Below are positions 37,547 through 47,989 of a stretch of 64,000 nt of DNA, in pieces. Under the pieces are notes generated by a model, which ran no database searches, was not told the DNA's origin, and was given only the letters and a program-made list of their open reading frames with translations. The first letter of the stretch is position 1; every line of letters starts with the position of its first letter. The position numbers and the translations under genes were made by a program. The DNA comes from an uncultured Gammaproteobacteria bacterium. Its GTDB lineage: Bacteria > Pseudomonadota > Gammaproteobacteria > HK1. The stretch covers positions 3,835,001-3,899,000 of the forward strand of contig OY282353.1 of the NCBI GenBank assembly GCA_958295465.1. Reading direction: 5' to 3'.

Positions 37547-38821
37547 ATGCGAGAAAGCGGATTCCCGAGAGCGGTGGCGCTTGCCGGTGCGCTCGGGCTG
37601 GCGGGGACGTTCGGCAGCGGCGGCGCGCTGGCCGCGGGCGAGGTGACCATCAGCCACTACTTCACCGGTGAGCTCGGGCGGGCCGGGCTCGAGGAGATCT
37701 TCGGCAACTTCAGGGAAGCCACGGGGGTCACGGTCAAGGACAGCCCCATCGGCCACGAGGACTTCAAGACCGGCATCCTGGTGCGGGCGGCCGGGGGCAA
37801 CCTGCCCGACGTCTTCAGCTATTGGGCCGGCGCCCGCACCCAGTTCGTCGCCGACGCCGGCAACCTGGGCGCGATCGACGAGATGTGGGCCGCCCGCGGG
37901 CTGGACGCGGTGGTGGCGAAGTCGGTGGCGGACGGGGCGACCATGTACAACGGCGCCCGCTACCTGGTGCCCTTCGGCTACCACTACGCCGGGATGTTCT
38001 ACAACACGAAGGTCATGGCCGAGGCAGGAGTGACCGAATTCCCCACCACCTGGGAGGGATTCCTGACCCTCTGCGCGGATCTCGAGGCCAGGGGGGTCAC
38101 TCCCATCGCCCTCGGTTCCAAGAATCGCTGGCCCGCCCAGTTCTGGTTCGACTACCTGCTGCTGCGCACCGCCGGCCCCGGCTACCGGGCGAAGCTCATG
38201 GCCGGCGAGGCGGCCTACACCGACGACGAGGTGAAGGCGGCCATGGGGCTGTGGAGGGATCTGGCCGACGCCGGATACTTCGCGCCGAACGCGAACGCGG
38301 ACGACTGGACCGACGCCTCCGACAAGGTGGCGCGCGGCGACGCCGCGATGACCCTGATGGGCACCTGGATCACCGGGTACTGGGGCGGCAACGGCCTGAA
38401 GGCCGGCGAGGACTACGACTTCTTCGAATTCCCGGCCATCACGCCGGGGGTGCCGAACGCGGTGGTGGGGCCGGTGGACGGGCTGCTGATCTCGGGCAAC
38501 GCGGCGAACCGCGCCAACGCCGAGGAGCTGGTCGCCTTCCTGGTCTCGGACAAGGCGTCCCAGGCCACGTGGGCGAAGGCGCAGGGCGCGCTGTCGCCCA
38601 ACGTCGGGGTGGACGAGGGCATCTACACCTCGGTGATGAAGCGGGCGCTTGAAGCGATCGGGAACGCGGACACCTTCGCGTTCAACTACGATCTGGCCAC
38701 GACCCCGCCCATGGCCGAGCACGGCCTGTCCATGTTCGCCCGCTTCATGGACGATCCCTCCGGCTACGAGGGCTATCTCGCCGACACCGAGGAAGGCGCC
38801 AAGGAGGTTTTCGGCAAGTAG
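37547..38821 (+). CDS. Sugar ABC transporter substrate-binding protein (family 1)
   Basis: The 424-residue exported protein has a signal peptide (1-29, ending GALAAG) and a two-lobe binding fold of extracellular family 1, with the LPDVFSYWAGA segment near 85 and YLVPFGYHYAGMFYN near 138. GAGGGGAGGG precedes the ATG. It delivers a carbohydrate-like ligand to the two permeases downstream. Two hairpins in the 266-base gap before the first permease probably raise its mRNA level. The ligand is unknown. Confidence 0.92.
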   Translation: MRESGFPRAVALAGALGLAGTFGSGGALAAGEVTISHYFTGELGRAGLEEIFGNFREATGVTVKDSPIGHEDFKTGILVRAAGGNLPDVFSYWAGARTQFVADAGNLGAIDEMWAARGLDAVVAKSVADGATMYNGARYLVPFGYHYAGMFYNTKVMAEAGVTEFPTTWEGFLTLCADLEARGVTPIALGSKNRWPAQFWFDYLLLRTAGPGYRAKLMAGEAAYTDDEVKAAMGLWRDLADAGYFAPNANADDWTDASDKVARGDAAMTLMGTWITGYWGGNGLKAGEDYDFFEFPAITPGVPNAVVGPVDGLLISGNAANRANAEELVAFLVSDKASQATWAKAQGALSPNVGVDEGIYTSVMKRALEAIGNADTFAFNYDLATTPPMAEHGLSMFARFMDDPSGYEGYLADTEEGAKEVFGK

Positions 38822-38866
38822 GGCAGGGGAGCGGACGGTCAGGTCGCGGACCCGCGGGAGGAGGAT

Positions 38867-38913
38867 CGGACCGGCACAGGTCCGGTTCTCACCCATCCCT
38901 TCGATCGGGTGAG
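38867..38913 (+). promoter_or_regulatory. Two hairpins between binding-protein and permease genes
   Basis: The first pairs 38867-38872 with 38879-38884 (six pairs, six-base loop). The second pairs 38888-38894 with 38907-38913 (seven pairs, extendable). They lie 45-92 bases after the binding-protein stop and fit the usual RNA-stabilising or attenuating elements of ABC operons. Confidence 0.5.
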
Positions 38914-38917
38914 CCTC

Positions 38918-39152
38918 GGGCCGGAGTCCATCGGGTCCGCACGCACATCCCGGAGCCTCCGCCGCACGATGAAGCGACAGGCGCACTTGCGGCGGGTCGC
39001 GCTGCCCGGCCCCCCGCCCGCCGTGCTCGGCGCAGCGTCCGAGCCGTGTCCGTCGGTTCCGGATCCCGGAGCCTCCTCCGCACCACGATGAAGCGACAGG
39101 CGCTCTTCTGGCGGGTCGCGCTGCTCGCCCTCCCGCTCTCGGTGTTCGGCTG
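38918..39152 (+). repeat. Direct duplication of the permease 5' region
   Basis: 38918-39033 and 39037-39152 are imperfect direct copies at an offset of 119 bases. Both contain the ATG and first codons of the permease (ATGAAGCGACAGGCG). The downstream copy starts the working gene, and the upstream copy has drifted. Confidence 0.7.
38969..39091 (+). other. Upstream ORF made by the permease 5' duplication
   Basis: This 40-codon reading frame starts with MKRQAHLRRVALPG, a decayed copy of the permease N-terminus, and its TGA overlaps the permease ATG (ATGA). Ribosomes finishing it could restart at the permease. Whether it is translated is not known; the ribosome site is weak. Confidence 0.4.
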
Positions 39153-39969
39153 CTTCGTCGTCTGGCCGCTCCTCGACTCCTTCTACTACAGCTTCACCGA
39201 CTGGAACGGCTTCGATCCGCGCTACCGCTTCGTCGGCGCCGACAACTTCGTCAAGGTGGCCACCGACCGGTTGTTCACCAACGCCACCCTGAATACCGTC
39301 ATCTGGATGGTGCTGGCCCTTCTCCTGCCCACTCTGGGAGGGCTGGGGCTCGCCTTGCTGCTCGATTCGCAGGTGCGCGGCGCGAACGTCTTCAAGTCCG
39401 TCTTCTACCTGCCGATCTGCCTCTCGGCGGTGGTGGTCGGCCAGATCTGGGTCTGGATCTACCAGCCGGACTGGGGGCTGCTGAACACCGTCATCGGGAC
39501 GGTGACCGGGGAGCCGGCGACCTTCGCGTGGCTGGCCAGGCCGCAAAGCGCGCTCTATTCGGTGATCGTCGCCTGGTCCTGGCAGCAGATGGGTCTTTCG
39601 ATGGTGATCTTCCTCGCCGGACTGACCGCGATCCCCTCGGATCTGCTCGAAGCGGCCGCGATCGAAGGCGCGACGCGCTGGCAGAGGACGCGGTACGTGG
39701 TGCTGCCGCTGCTTCGTCCGGCCACGGTGGTGGTGGTGGCCCTGTCGGTGATCAACTCGCTGAAGGGGTTCGACATCCTCTACATCATGACCGGGGGCGG
39801 ACCCTTCCATTCCTCCGACACCCTCGCCATGCACATGTACAACGAGTCCTTCAAGAAGTACAAGATGGGCTACGGCAGCGCGATCTCCGTCATCCTGTTC
39901 CTCCTGACCCTGATCATCGTCTTCATCTACTTCCGCCAGCTCCGGAAGCTGGACGAGCTCCACGGCTGA
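39088..39969 (+). CDS. Sugar ABC transporter permease (UgpA/MalF type)
   Basis: The 293-residue membrane protein has six helices. The coupling EAA loop is at about 189-208 (EAAAIEGATRWQRTRYVVLPLL), where the ATPase docks. The N-terminal helix carries the family's WPLLDSFYYSFTDWN stretch. It pairs with the permease at 40110. The start region is a duplicate (see 38918-39152). Confidence 0.93.
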   Translation: MKRQALFWRVALLALPLSVFGCFVVWPLLDSFYYSFTDWNGFDPRYRFVGADNFVKVATDRLFTNATLNTVIWMVLALLLPTLGGLGLALLLDSQVRGANVFKSVFYLPICLSAVVVGQIWVWIYQPDWGLLNTVIGTVTGEPATFAWLARPQSALYSVIVAWSWQQMGLSMVIFLAGLTAIPSDLLEAAAIEGATRWQRTRYVVLPLLRPATVVVVALSVINSLKGFDILYIMTGGGPFHSSDTLAMHMYNESFKKYKMGYGSAISVILFLLTLIIVFIYFRQLRKLDELHG

Positions 39970-39986
39970 CGCGGCCCGCACGGTGG

Positions 39987-40085
39987 ACGTTCGATCCGGC
40001 CCCATGGCTGAAGTGCTCCGCATGATCGGCATTCGATCCGGCCCCATGGCTGAAGTGGCCCGGACGATCGGCATTCGACCCGGCC
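39987..40085 (+). repeat. Tandem ~42-bp repeats before second permease
   Basis: Units of about 42 bases (GG.C.TTCGATCCGGCCCC-ATGGCTGAAGTG...CGGATC type) begin near 39987 and 40029, with a partial third unit from 40071. Each full unit contains an ATGGCTGA that matches the real start codon context of the permease at 40110. They look like tandem duplications of its initiation region. Confidence 0.7.
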
Positions 40086-40117
40086 CTGCCTTCCAGCCGG
40101 ACGAGTTCCATGGCTGA
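40004..40117 (+). other. Upstream ORF made by the 42-bp repeats
   Basis: This 37-codon frame encodes two copies of MAEV..R.IGIR.GP and ends with a TGA inside the permease's third codon, overlapping its start by eight bases. The arrangement parallels the upstream ORF before the first permease. Translation is not shown. Confidence 0.4.
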
Positions 40118-40976
40118 TGCAGCCGCGGCCGGTGCGCGCAACGCCGAACGGCCCTTCAATCCGTGGCCGGCGGCCGTCTTCGTCTGCCTCGCCGTCCTCG
40201 CGGTGCTGTTCCTCGCCCCCACCCTGGGGGTGCTCCTGAGCTCGCTCAAGAGCACCCGCGAGATCGCCCTCGGCGAGCTGTGGGCGCTTCCCGGCGGGGT
40301 CTACCTCGACAACTTCAGGGAAGTGCTGGACCACCCCTCGGTCAGGACCTACTTCATCAACACCTTCCTGGTCACCGTGCCGGCGACGGTGGGGTCGATC
40401 GGGCTCGGCGTCCTGGCCGGATACGTGTTCTCCAAGCTGCCCTTCCGCGGCAGCGAGTTGCTGTTCCTGGTGGTCGTGTCGGGCATGTTCTTTCCGCCAC
40501 AGATCCTCCTGATCCCCTTGTTCCGGATCTTCAACGGGCTCGGCCTGCTCGACACGCTGTGGCCGATGATCATCGTGCACGTCGCGATGGGGATCCCGAT
40601 TTGCACCCTCCTCATGCGCAACTTCTTCGCCACCGTCCCGAACGCGCTGCGCGAGGCGGCGATCGTGGAGGGGGCCAATGAGTGGCAGGTGCTCACCCGG
40701 GTCGCGCTGCCGATCAGCCTGCCGGCCCTGGCGGTGCTCGCAACACTTCAGTTCACCTGGATCTGGAACGATTTCCTCTGGCCGCTGATCTTCACCCAGA
40801 GCGACGACAAGCGGACGATCATGCTCGGGATCGTGTCGCTGAAGGGACAGTACAGCGTCGCGTGGGGTGTCCAGGGCGCGCTATCGCTGGTGGCCAGCCT
40901 CCCGACGCTGATCGTGTTCCTGTTCTTCCAGCGCTTCTTCATCAAGGGCATGACCATGGGCGCGCTCAAGGGCTGA
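40110..40976 (+). CDS. Sugar ABC transporter permease (UgpE/MalG type)
   Basis: The 288-residue membrane protein has six helices and the EAA coupling loop EAAIVEGANEWQVLTRVALP at about 182-201. The LLSSLKSTREI and WNDFLWPL segments are typical of MalG-type CUT1 permeases. It completes the importer with the binding protein at 37547, the permease at 39088 and the divergent ATPase at 34862. Confidence 0.93.
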   Translation: MADAAAAGARNAERPFNPWPAAVFVCLAVLAVLFLAPTLGVLLSSLKSTREIALGELWALPGGVYLDNFREVLDHPSVRTYFINTFLVTVPATVGSIGLGVLAGYVFSKLPFRGSELLFLVVVSGMFFPPQILLIPLFRIFNGLGLLDTLWPMIIVHVAMGIPICTLLMRNFFATVPNALREAAIVEGANEWQVLTRVALPISLPALAVLATLQFTWIWNDFLWPLIFTQSDDKRTIMLGIVSLKGQYSVAWGVQGALSLVASLPTLIVFLFFQRFFIKGMTMGALKG

Positions 40977-41089
40977 GCGCATTCCGGAAGCCTGCCGGAG
41001 TAGCATATCGGGGGAGCAAGGCATCGACCGTCGCCGGGGAAGCGGGCCGCAAGACCGGCTTCCGATCGTGGCGCTCGACGTTTCGGCAT

Positions 41090-41145
41090 GGTGGATACCT
41101 CCTCCCCAAAGGGTCAGGTGTCCACGAAATCGGGTCAACTCCACC
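41090..41145. repeat. IS-end-like repeat, copy 2
   Basis: About 50 bases match 40-114 in reverse orientation, including the core CCACGAAATCGGGTC. One arm is complete and the other reduced. It lies between the sugar permease and the dxs stop, with no transposase nearby. The 236-base gap holds no gene. Confidence 0.65.
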
Positions 41146-41212
41146 GCGGCCGTCGCCATGCCTTCACGGCGCGGCTTGGCAAGCGGTGGAGCGGATCCGG
41201 ATCGTCCGTCAC

Positions 41213-43150
41213 TCACCCTGTGGCGCCGATGCGTCCGGTGGGCCGGCCCCCGTCGGAGCAACCCTCACCATCCGGCCCGCCGGCGTGCAGGGCCAGATAC
41301 TCCTCGACGGAGCGCGCGATCCCGGCCGCATCGAGCCCTGCGTCCGCGAGCATGTCGTCGCGTCCGCCGTGCTGGATGAAGCGATCCGGAAGCCCGAGGT
41401 GAAGCATCCGGACCGCGGCCCCGCGGGCGGCGAGGCATTCGCCCACCGCGCCGCCGGCCCCGCCGGCCGCGTTCTCCTCGACCGTCACGAGCACGTCGTG
41501 GCCGCGCGCGAGCGACAGCACCGCCTCCTCGTCCAGCGGCTTGACGAAACGCATGTTGAACACCGTGGCGTCGAGCCGCTCCGCCGCCTCCATGACGTGG
41601 TGGAGCAGCGGGCCGAAGGAGAGGAACGCGATGCGCGAGCCCCGTCGCCGCTCCTCGGCCCGGCCGATGGTCAGCGCCCGCATCTCCGCCTCCACGGGGA
41701 CGCCGGGGCCGGCGCCGCGGGGATAGCGCACCGCGCACGGCCCGTCGTGGAGGAAGCCCGTGTACAGCATCTGCCGCGTCTCGTTCTCATCCGCCGGGGT
41801 CATGACCACGATGCCCGGCAGGCAGCGGAGGAAGGTCACGTCGTATGCGCCGGCATGGGTAGGCCCGTCGCCGCCCACGACCCCCGCGCGGTCGATCGCG
41901 AACAGCACCGGCAGGCCCTGCAGCACGACGTCGTGGACGGCCTGGTCGTAGGCGCGCTGGAGGAACGTCGAGTAGATCGCGACGACGGGCTTCAGCCCCT
42001 CGCAGGCAAGGCCCGCGGCGAAGGTGACGCTGTGCTGCTCGGCAATCGCGACGTCGAAGTAACGATCGGGGAAACGCTCCGAGAACCGCTCCATCTTCGA
42101 CCCCTCGCGCATCGCAGGGGTGATCGCGACGAGTCGTTCGTCCCGCGCCGCCATGTCGCAGAGCCAGTCGCCGAAGACCTGGGAATATGTCGGCCCCGCC
42201 GCCGGTGCCGGGCCTGTCACGATCCCGACCGCCGGATCGAATGGAGACCCGATGCCGTGGTACTTCACCGGATCGGACTCCGCGGGTGCGTAGCCCTTGC
42301 CCTTGCGGGTGACGACGTGCAGCAACTGCGGGCCGCCAAGCCGCTTGAGGTTCGTCAGGTTGGGGAGGAGGGCGTTCAGATCATGCCCGTCGATGGGCCC
42401 GACGTAGTTGAAGCCGAACTCCTCGAAGAGCGTGCCCGGGACGATCAGGCCCTTGACGTGTTCCTCGGCCCGGCGCGCGATCTCGTGAATCGGCGGCATC
42501 CTGCCGAGGATTTTCTTGCCGCCCTCCTTGACCGTCGCGTAGAGGCGGCTCGACAGAAGCTGTGAGAATCGGTTCGTGAGCGCCCCGACGTTCGGCGAGA
42601 TCGACATCTCGTTGTCGTTGAGCACGACGAGCAGATTGGCGCCGGCGCCCCCGGCGTGATTCAACGCCTCGAACGCCATGCCGCAGGTGAGGCCCCCGTC
42701 GCCGATGACCGCGACGATTCTGCGATCGCTGCCGGCAAGCTTCGCCGCGACCGCCATACCCGCCGCCGCGCTGATGGAAGTACCCGCGTGGCCGACCCCG
42801 AACGTGTCGTAAGGACTCTCGCCGCGCTTCGGAAACGGCGAGATCCCGCCCCACTTGCGCACGGAGTGCATCCGGTCACGCCGTCCGGTGAGGATCTTGT
42901 GCGGGTAGCTCTGATGCCCCACGTCCCAGACGATTCGGTCATGTGGGGTGTCGTACAGGTAATGGAGCGCGATGGTGAGCTCGACCGCGCCGAGACCGGC
43001 CGCGAAATGGCCGCCGGATCGGGAGACGCTCTCGATCAGATACCGGCGAAGCTCCCGGGATACGTCACGCAGCGCATGCTCGGGTAGCTGGCGGAGGTCC
43101 GCCGGAGAGTCGATCGTCGAGAGCAGGGGATAGTCCGCTTGCAGATGCAT
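41213..43150 (-). CDS. dxs: 1-deoxy-D-xylulose-5-phosphate synthase
   Basis: This thiamine-diphosphate enzyme makes DXP for isoprenoid, thiamine and pyridoxal synthesis. The 645-residue product has the transketolase-type motif [15 protein letters not shown] (about 150-164) closing with [13 protein letters not shown], the Glu of [14 protein letters not shown] that activates thiamine, and [15 protein letters not shown]. The start at 43150 has GGAAG upstream. It stands alone here, with no ispA or xseB partner, and is divergent from parE. Confidence 0.96.
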   Translation of the reverse strand: MHLQADYPLLSTIDSPADLRQLPEHALRDVSRELRRYLIESVSRSGGHFAAGLGAVELTIALHYLYDTPHDRIVWDVGHQSYPHKILTGRRDRMHSVRKWGGISPFPKRGESPYDTFGVGHAGTSISAAAGMAVAAKLAGSDRRIVAVIGDGGLTCGMAFEALNHAGGAGANLLVVLNDNEMSISPNVGALTNRFSQLLSSRLYATVKEGGKKILGRMPPIHEIARRAEEHVKGLIVPGTLFEEFGFNYVGPIDGHDLNALLPNLTNLKRLGGPQLLHVVTRKGKGYAPAESDPVKYHGIGSPFDPAVGIVTGPAPAAGPTYSQVFGDWLCDMAARDERLVAITPAMREGSKMERFSERFPDRYFDVAIAEQHSVTFAAGLACEGLKPVVAIYSTFLQRAYDQAVHDVVLQGLPVLFAIDRAGVVGGDGPTHAGAYDVTFLRCLPGIVVMTPADENETRQMLYTGFLHDGPCAVRYPRGAGPGVPVEAEMRALTIGRAEERRRGSRIAFLSFGPLLHHVMEAAERLDATVFNMRFVKPLDEEAVLSLARGHDVLVTVEENAAGGAGGAVGECLAARGAAVRMLHLGLPDRFIQHGGRDDMLADAGLDAAGIARSVEEYLALHAGGPDGEGCSDGGRPTGRIGATG

Positions 43151-43784
43151 GTTTTCGCTTCCGGATGACGTTTCTCGCGGCCACCGCCGACTCAATCTGC
43201 CCGGTCATTATCCGGACCGGGCGCGACGCGCTGCAAGGGCGGGCCTCGTCCATCGGGAGGCGAGCCTCGAAGGATGAAGTCACTCCACCGCGACATGCCG
43301 ACGAGGCACGCCAGGGTCCGAACCCGTTCGCTTCGTAGCGTCAGGATCATCCTCCGATGATCCCGGACCCCGCCCCGCAGGCTCACCTCCCGTCGGATTC
43401 ACGCCCTCACCTCAGGCTCATGTCTCGTCGGACCGGCCTTTGCGCTTGCCGCACATCCCGATTAGGATCGCATGGTCGGGGGAATCTCCCCGGAAAACAA
43501 CAAAAGCACTTCCCGCACGGCGTTCGAACGAATTGGCCAAACCTTGCTGCCGGGACCGGCAGTTGGTGACGACTGGGTTCGATGCCATTGCCTGACCATT
43601 GCAGCGCGTGCGCCCGCTTCGATGTTCGGCGTACCATCACCGCGCGGCCTGCCCCAGCGAACGGTGCAGGATCTCCAAGACGCCGCCCGGCGTCGGGCCG
43701 GAGCCGTGTCCAATCTTCCCGTAACATCGAGCCCGGGCAGATGAACGGGCGGTGGCCGCAACCGGAAGAGCGCTCCATCCGGTG
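43151..43784. other. Divergent intergenic region dxs/parE
   Basis: No credible gene, tRNA or clear operator was recognised in these 634 bases. Open frames on both strands are rich in Arg, Pro and Ser and look like GC-driven artefacts. Promoters for dxs and parE must lie here. Confidence 0.4.
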
Positions 43785-45671
43785 ATGAACGCGACGTACG
43801 ACGCCGCCTCGATCGAGGTGCTCGCCGGGCTCGACCCGGTCCGCAAGCGGCCGGGCATGTATACCGACACCACGCGCCCCAATCATCTCGCGCAGGAAGT
43901 GATCGACAACAGTGTCGACGAGGCGATCGCGGGGCAGGCGAGCCAGCTCTCGGTCGTCGCTCATGAGGACGATTCGCTGACCGTCGGTGACGACGGGCGG
44001 GGGATGCCCGTCGACGTCCACCCGGAGGAAGGCATTCCGGGCGTCGAGCTCATCCTCACCCGACTCCATGCGGGCGGCAAGTTCTCGCAGGGGAGCTACC
44101 GGTTCTCGGGCGGTCTTCACGGGGTCGGGGTCTCCGTCGTCAATGCGCTGTCGAAGCGTCTCGAGGTTCGGGTGAAACGCGAGGGCGGCGAATATGCGAT
44201 GGCATTCGAAGGCGGCGAGAAGGTGGCCGATCTTGCCGTGATCGGCCCGGTGGGGCGCCGGAACACGGGAACGACGATTCGTTTCTGGCCGGACCCCGGG
44301 TACTTCGATTCGCCGAAGTTCTCCGTGCCCCGGCTCCTCCATACCTTGCGCGCCAAGGCGGTCCTCTGCCCGGGATTGCGGGTAGCGTTCGAGGACGAGG
44401 CGACCGGCGAACGGATCCGATGGCACTACGAGGACGGCCTGAGCGCGTATCTCCGGGATGCCGTCGAGGTCGCCGGCGTCATTCCGGAATCGCCGTTCAC
44501 CGGAAGCCTCGAAGGCAGTACGGAGGCGGCGGACTGGGCGGCGGTGTGGCTGCCCGAGGGAGGGGAGGGGCCCACCGAGAGCTACGTCAACCTGATTCCC
44601 ACGACGCTTGGAGGAACCCACGTCAACGGCTTCCGGGCCGGTCTCCTGGAGGGGTTGCGCGAGTACTGCGAGTTTCGCAACCTGCTGCCGCGAGGGGTGA
44701 AGCTCGCGCCCGAGGACGTCTGGGACCGCTGCCGTTACGTGCTGTCGGTGAAGATGAGCGAGCCCCAGTTCACGGGACAGACCAAGGATCGGCTGTCGTC
44801 GAGAGAGTGCGCGGCGTTCGTCTCCGGAGTCGTCAGGAATGCGTTCAGCCTGTGGCTGGGGCAGCATCCGGACACGGGAGATCGCATCGCCGAGATCGCG
44901 ATCGCCAGCGCCCAGCTTCGCATGCGGGCGGCGAAGCAGGTGGTGCGAAAGAAGGTCACGTCCGGTCCTGCCCTTCCCGGCAAGCTGGCCGACTGCGCGT
45001 CGCAGGATCTCGCCCGGACAGAGCTCTTCCTCGTCGAAGGCGACTCCGCCGGGGGCTCGGCCAAGCAGGCCCGGGACCGCGAGTTCCAGGCGGTCATGCC
45101 GCTGCGGGGCAAGATCCTCAACACCTGGGAGGTCGAGTCGAGCCAGGTGCTCTCCTCTCAGGAGGTGCACGACATCGCCATCGCCATCGGTGTCGATCCC
45201 GGCTCCGGTGACCTGAGCGGGCTGCGGTACGGAAAGATCTGCATTCTTGCGGATGCGGACTCGGACGGCGCCCACATCGCGACCCTTCTCTGCGCATTGT
45301 TCCTGCGGCACTTCCGATCCCTGGTGGTGGACAACCGGGTCCACGTCGCGATGCCCCCGCTGTATCGGATCGACGCCGGCAAGGACGTGTTCTATGCCCT
45401 CGACGACGACGAGAGAAGGGGCATTCTCGATCGCATCGCCGCGGAGAAGTTCAAGGGCAAGGTCAACGTGCAGCGCTTCAAGGGCCTCGGAGAGATGAAT
45501 CCGCTGCAGCTTCGCGAGACCACCGTCGCTCCCGAGACCCGGCGCCTCGTCCGCCTCACCGTGGCCCCCGGCGACGACACCGACGAGGCGATCGATCTGC
45601 TGCTTGCAAAGAAGCGGGCGGCCGACCGCCGCGGCTGGCTGGAGCGCAAAGGGAACCTCGCCGAGCTCTGA
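43785..45671 (+). CDS. parE: DNA topoisomerase IV subunit B
   Basis: The 628-residue ATPase subunit has the GHKL motifs ([37 protein letters not shown]) and the TOPRIM motifs FLVEGDSAGGSAKQ and ILADADSDGAH, ending in QRFKGLGEMNP. It has no gyrB-type insert, and parC follows at 45 bases, so ParE is the better call. Together they decatenate replicated chromosomes. Confidence 0.95.
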   Translation: MNATYDAASIEVLAGLDPVRKRPGMYTDTTRPNHLAQEVIDNSVDEAIAGQASQLSVVAHEDDSLTVGDDGRGMPVDVHPEEGIPGVELILTRLHAGGKFSQGSYRFSGGLHGVGVSVVNALSKRLEVRVKREGGEYAMAFEGGEKVADLAVIGPVGRRNTGTTIRFWPDPGYFDSPKFSVPRLLHTLRAKAVLCPGLRVAFEDEATGERIRWHYEDGLSAYLRDAVEVAGVIPESPFTGSLEGSTEAADWAAVWLPEGGEGPTESYVNLIPTTLGGTHVNGFRAGLLEGLREYCEFRNLLPRGVKLAPEDVWDRCRYVLSVKMSEPQFTGQTKDRLSSRECAAFVSGVVRNAFSLWLGQHPDTGDRIAEIAIASAQLRMRAAKQVVRKKVTSGPALPGKLADCASQDLARTELFLVEGDSAGGSAKQARDREFQAVMPLRGKILNTWEVESSQVLSSQEVHDIAIAIGVDPGSGDLSGLRYGKICILADADSDGAHIATLLCALFLRHFRSLVVDNRVHVAMPPLYRIDAGKDVFYALDDDERRGILDRIAAEKFKGKVNVQRFKGLGEMNPLQLRETTVAPETRRLVRLTVAPGDDTDEAIDLLLAKKRAADRRGWLERKGNLAEL

Positions 45672-45716
45672 GCCGCGCGCCCCGGCTCGACCCGACGCCT
45701 TCCGGACCCCGACGCC

Positions 45717-47966
45717 ATGCAATCCACCATGTCCTTCGATTTCGACGACGTCGAGCGGCGCCCGCTGAAGGAGTTCGCCGAGAAGGCATATCTCGACTAC
45801 TCGATGTACGTGATCCTCGACCGTGCCCTGCCTCATGTCGGGGACGGCCTGAAGCCCGTGCAGAGGCGGATCGTCTATGCGATGTCGGAGCTGGGCCTGA
45901 CCGGCGGAGCCAAGTTCAAGAAGTCCGCGCGCACCGTCGGCGACGTGCTCGGCAAGTTCCACCCGCACGGCGAGAGCGCCTGCTACGAGGCGATGGTGCT
46001 GCTCGCACAACCGTTCGCGTCGCGCTATCCGCTTATCGACGGCCAAGGCAACTGGGGGACCGCCGACGATCCGAAGTCGTTCGCGGCGATGCGCTACACC
46101 GAGGCGAGGCTCACGCGATTCGCGGAAATCCTCCTGCGCGAGCTGCGCGAGGGCACCGTCGACTGGGAATCGAACTTCGACGGCACCCTGGATGAGCCGG
46201 TGCTGCTGCCGGCGCGGCTTCCGCACGTCCTGTTGAACGGAGCGGCAGGGATCGCGGTGGGCATGGCCACCGACGTTCCTCCGCACAACGCGCGCGAGAT
46301 CGCCCGCGCCTGCGTCCGGCTCCTGGACGATCCGGATGCGTCGGTCGCGGAGCTGTGCGAGCACGTCCGCGGTCCGGACTTCCCCACCGAGGCCGAGATC
46401 GTCACTCCGCGCGAGGAACTGATGGCGATGTACGAGGGCGGATCGGGAAGCGTTCGGATGCGCGCGCGCTTCGAGCGCGACGACGGCGCGATCGTGGTGA
46501 CCGCCCTCCCGTACCAGGTCTCGGGCTCGAAGGTGCTGGAGCAGATCGCGCAGCAGATGCTCGCGAAGAAGCTGCCGATGGTGGAGGACCTTCGCGACGA
46601 GTCGGACCACGAGAGCCCGACGCGGCTGGTCATCGTTCCCCGGTCGAATCGTGTCGACGTCGATCGACTCATGTCCCACCTGTTCGCAACCACCGATCTG
46701 GAGCGGACCTTCCGGGTCAACATGACCGTGGTGGGGCTCGACAACCGCCCCGGACAGTCCGATCTGAAGGCGATCCTCGGCGAGTGGCTGGAATTTCGAA
46801 TCACGACGGTGCGCCGCCGCATCGAGCATCGTCTCGACCGCGTCAGCGACCGGCTGCACATTCTCGACGGCCTGCTCGCCGCGTTCCTGAACATCGACGA
46901 AGTCATCGCGATCATCCGCCGGGAGGACCGTCCGAGGCCGGTGCTCATGAGCCGTTTCGGGCTCACCGACGTTCAGGCCGAGGCGATCCTCAATCTGAGG
47001 CTTCGCAACCTCGCGAAGCTCGAGGAAGTGAAGATCCGGGCCGAGCAGTCGGAGCTTTCGGCCGAGCGCGAGTCACTGGAGGCGATCCTGGAGAGCAGGC
47101 GACGGATCGCCGGGGTCGTTCGAGAGGAGCTCATCGAAGACGCCGAGCGCTACGGCGACGAGCGCCGCTCACCGCTGGTCGAACGCGACGCCGCACAGGC
47201 GCTCGGGGAGACGGACCTCGCGCCGGTCGAGCCGGTCACCGTGGTGCTCTCCGAACGAGGCTGGGTGCGCGCCGCAAAAGGCCACGACATCGAGCCCCGT
47301 GGCCTGAGCTATCGGCCCGGCGACGGCTATCGGGCGATGGCCCGGGGCCGCAGCAACCAGCTCGCGGTGTTCCTCGACTCGACGGGCCGTGTGTACTGCA
47401 TGCCCTCGCATACCCTCGCATCGGCGCGCGGTCAGGGCGAGCCGCTGGCGGGACGCATCAACCCCCCCGATGGCGCAACCTTCGAAGGAGTCATGATCGG
47501 ACCGGCCGATCGACTCTACGTGGTGGCGACCGACGCGGGTTACGGATTCATCGTGCGTCTGGAAGACCTCTGGTCGCGCAACCGCGCGGGCAAGTCATGT
47601 ATTTCGATCGGCCAGGATGCGAAGCTTCTCGTTCCGCGTCCGGTGGACGATCCGGAGGTCGCGCAGCTCGCCGCGGTCTCCAGCGCGGGAAGGCTGCTCG
47701 TCCATCCGCTCGCGGACCTGCCGCAACTGGCCAGGGGCAAGGGCGTGAAGATCATCCAGATACCGAAGGCGAGGGCCCGGGAGGAACGGGTGGTCGACAT
47801 CGAGGTCGTGCCGCCCCGCGCCTCGCTCACCGTCCACGCCGGCAAGCGGCACATTACCCTGAAGCCGTCCGACCTCGCGCACCATGCGCTCGGGCGCGGG
47901 CGCGCGGGGAAGATGTTGCCCCGGGGATTCCAGCGAGTGGATCGACTGGCGATCCAGGGCGCCTGA
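45717..47966 (+). CDS. parC: DNA topoisomerase IV subunit A
   Basis: The 749-residue subunit has the catalytic Tyr in [11 protein letters not shown] (about 123) and the quinolone-determining region [15 protein letters not shown], where the resistance-linked Ser is unchanged. A C-terminal DNA-wrapping domain of degenerate beta-pinwheel blades follows from about 490. ATG at 45729 (MSFDF) is an alternative to 45717. It is directly downstream of parE. Confidence 0.95.
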   Translation: MQSTMSFDFDDVERRPLKEFAEKAYLDYSMYVILDRALPHVGDGLKPVQRRIVYAMSELGLTGGAKFKKSARTVGDVLGKFHPHGESACYEAMVLLAQPFASRYPLIDGQGNWGTADDPKSFAAMRYTEARLTRFAEILLRELREGTVDWESNFDGTLDEPVLLPARLPHVLLNGAAGIAVGMATDVPPHNAREIARACVRLLDDPDASVAELCEHVRGPDFPTEAEIVTPREELMAMYEGGSGSVRMRARFERDDGAIVVTALPYQVSGSKVLEQIAQQMLAKKLPMVEDLRDESDHESPTRLVIVPRSNRVDVDRLMSHLFATTDLERTFRVNMTVVGLDNRPGQSDLKAILGEWLEFRITTVRRRIEHRLDRVSDRLHILDGLLAAFLNIDEVIAIIRREDRPRPVLMSRFGLTDVQAEAILNLRLRNLAKLEEVKIRAEQSELSAERESLEAILESRRRIAGVVREELIEDAERYGDERRSPLVERDAAQALGETDLAPVEPVTVVLSERGWVRAAKGHDIEPRGLSYRPGDGYRAMARGRSNQLAVFLDSTGRVYCMPSHTLASARGQGEPLAGRINPPDGATFEGVMIGPADRLYVVATDAGYGFIVRLEDLWSRNRAGKSCISIGQDAKLLVPRPVDDPEVAQLAAVSSAGRLLVHPLADLPQLARGKGVKIIQIPKARAREERVVDIEVVPPRASLTVHAGKRHITLKPSDLAHHALGRGRAGKMLPRGFQRVDRLAIQGA

Positions 47967-47989
47967 ACAGACGTCGAGGAAGCGGATTC

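Noticed and set aside
43357..43744. Small ORFs between dxs and parE
   Set aside because: Composition is dominated by Arg, Pro and Ser, with no ribosome sites and no motif.
43407..46859. 1150-codon open frame opposite parE and parC
   Set aside because: The two topoisomerase genes are certain and the antisense product has no recognisable domain.
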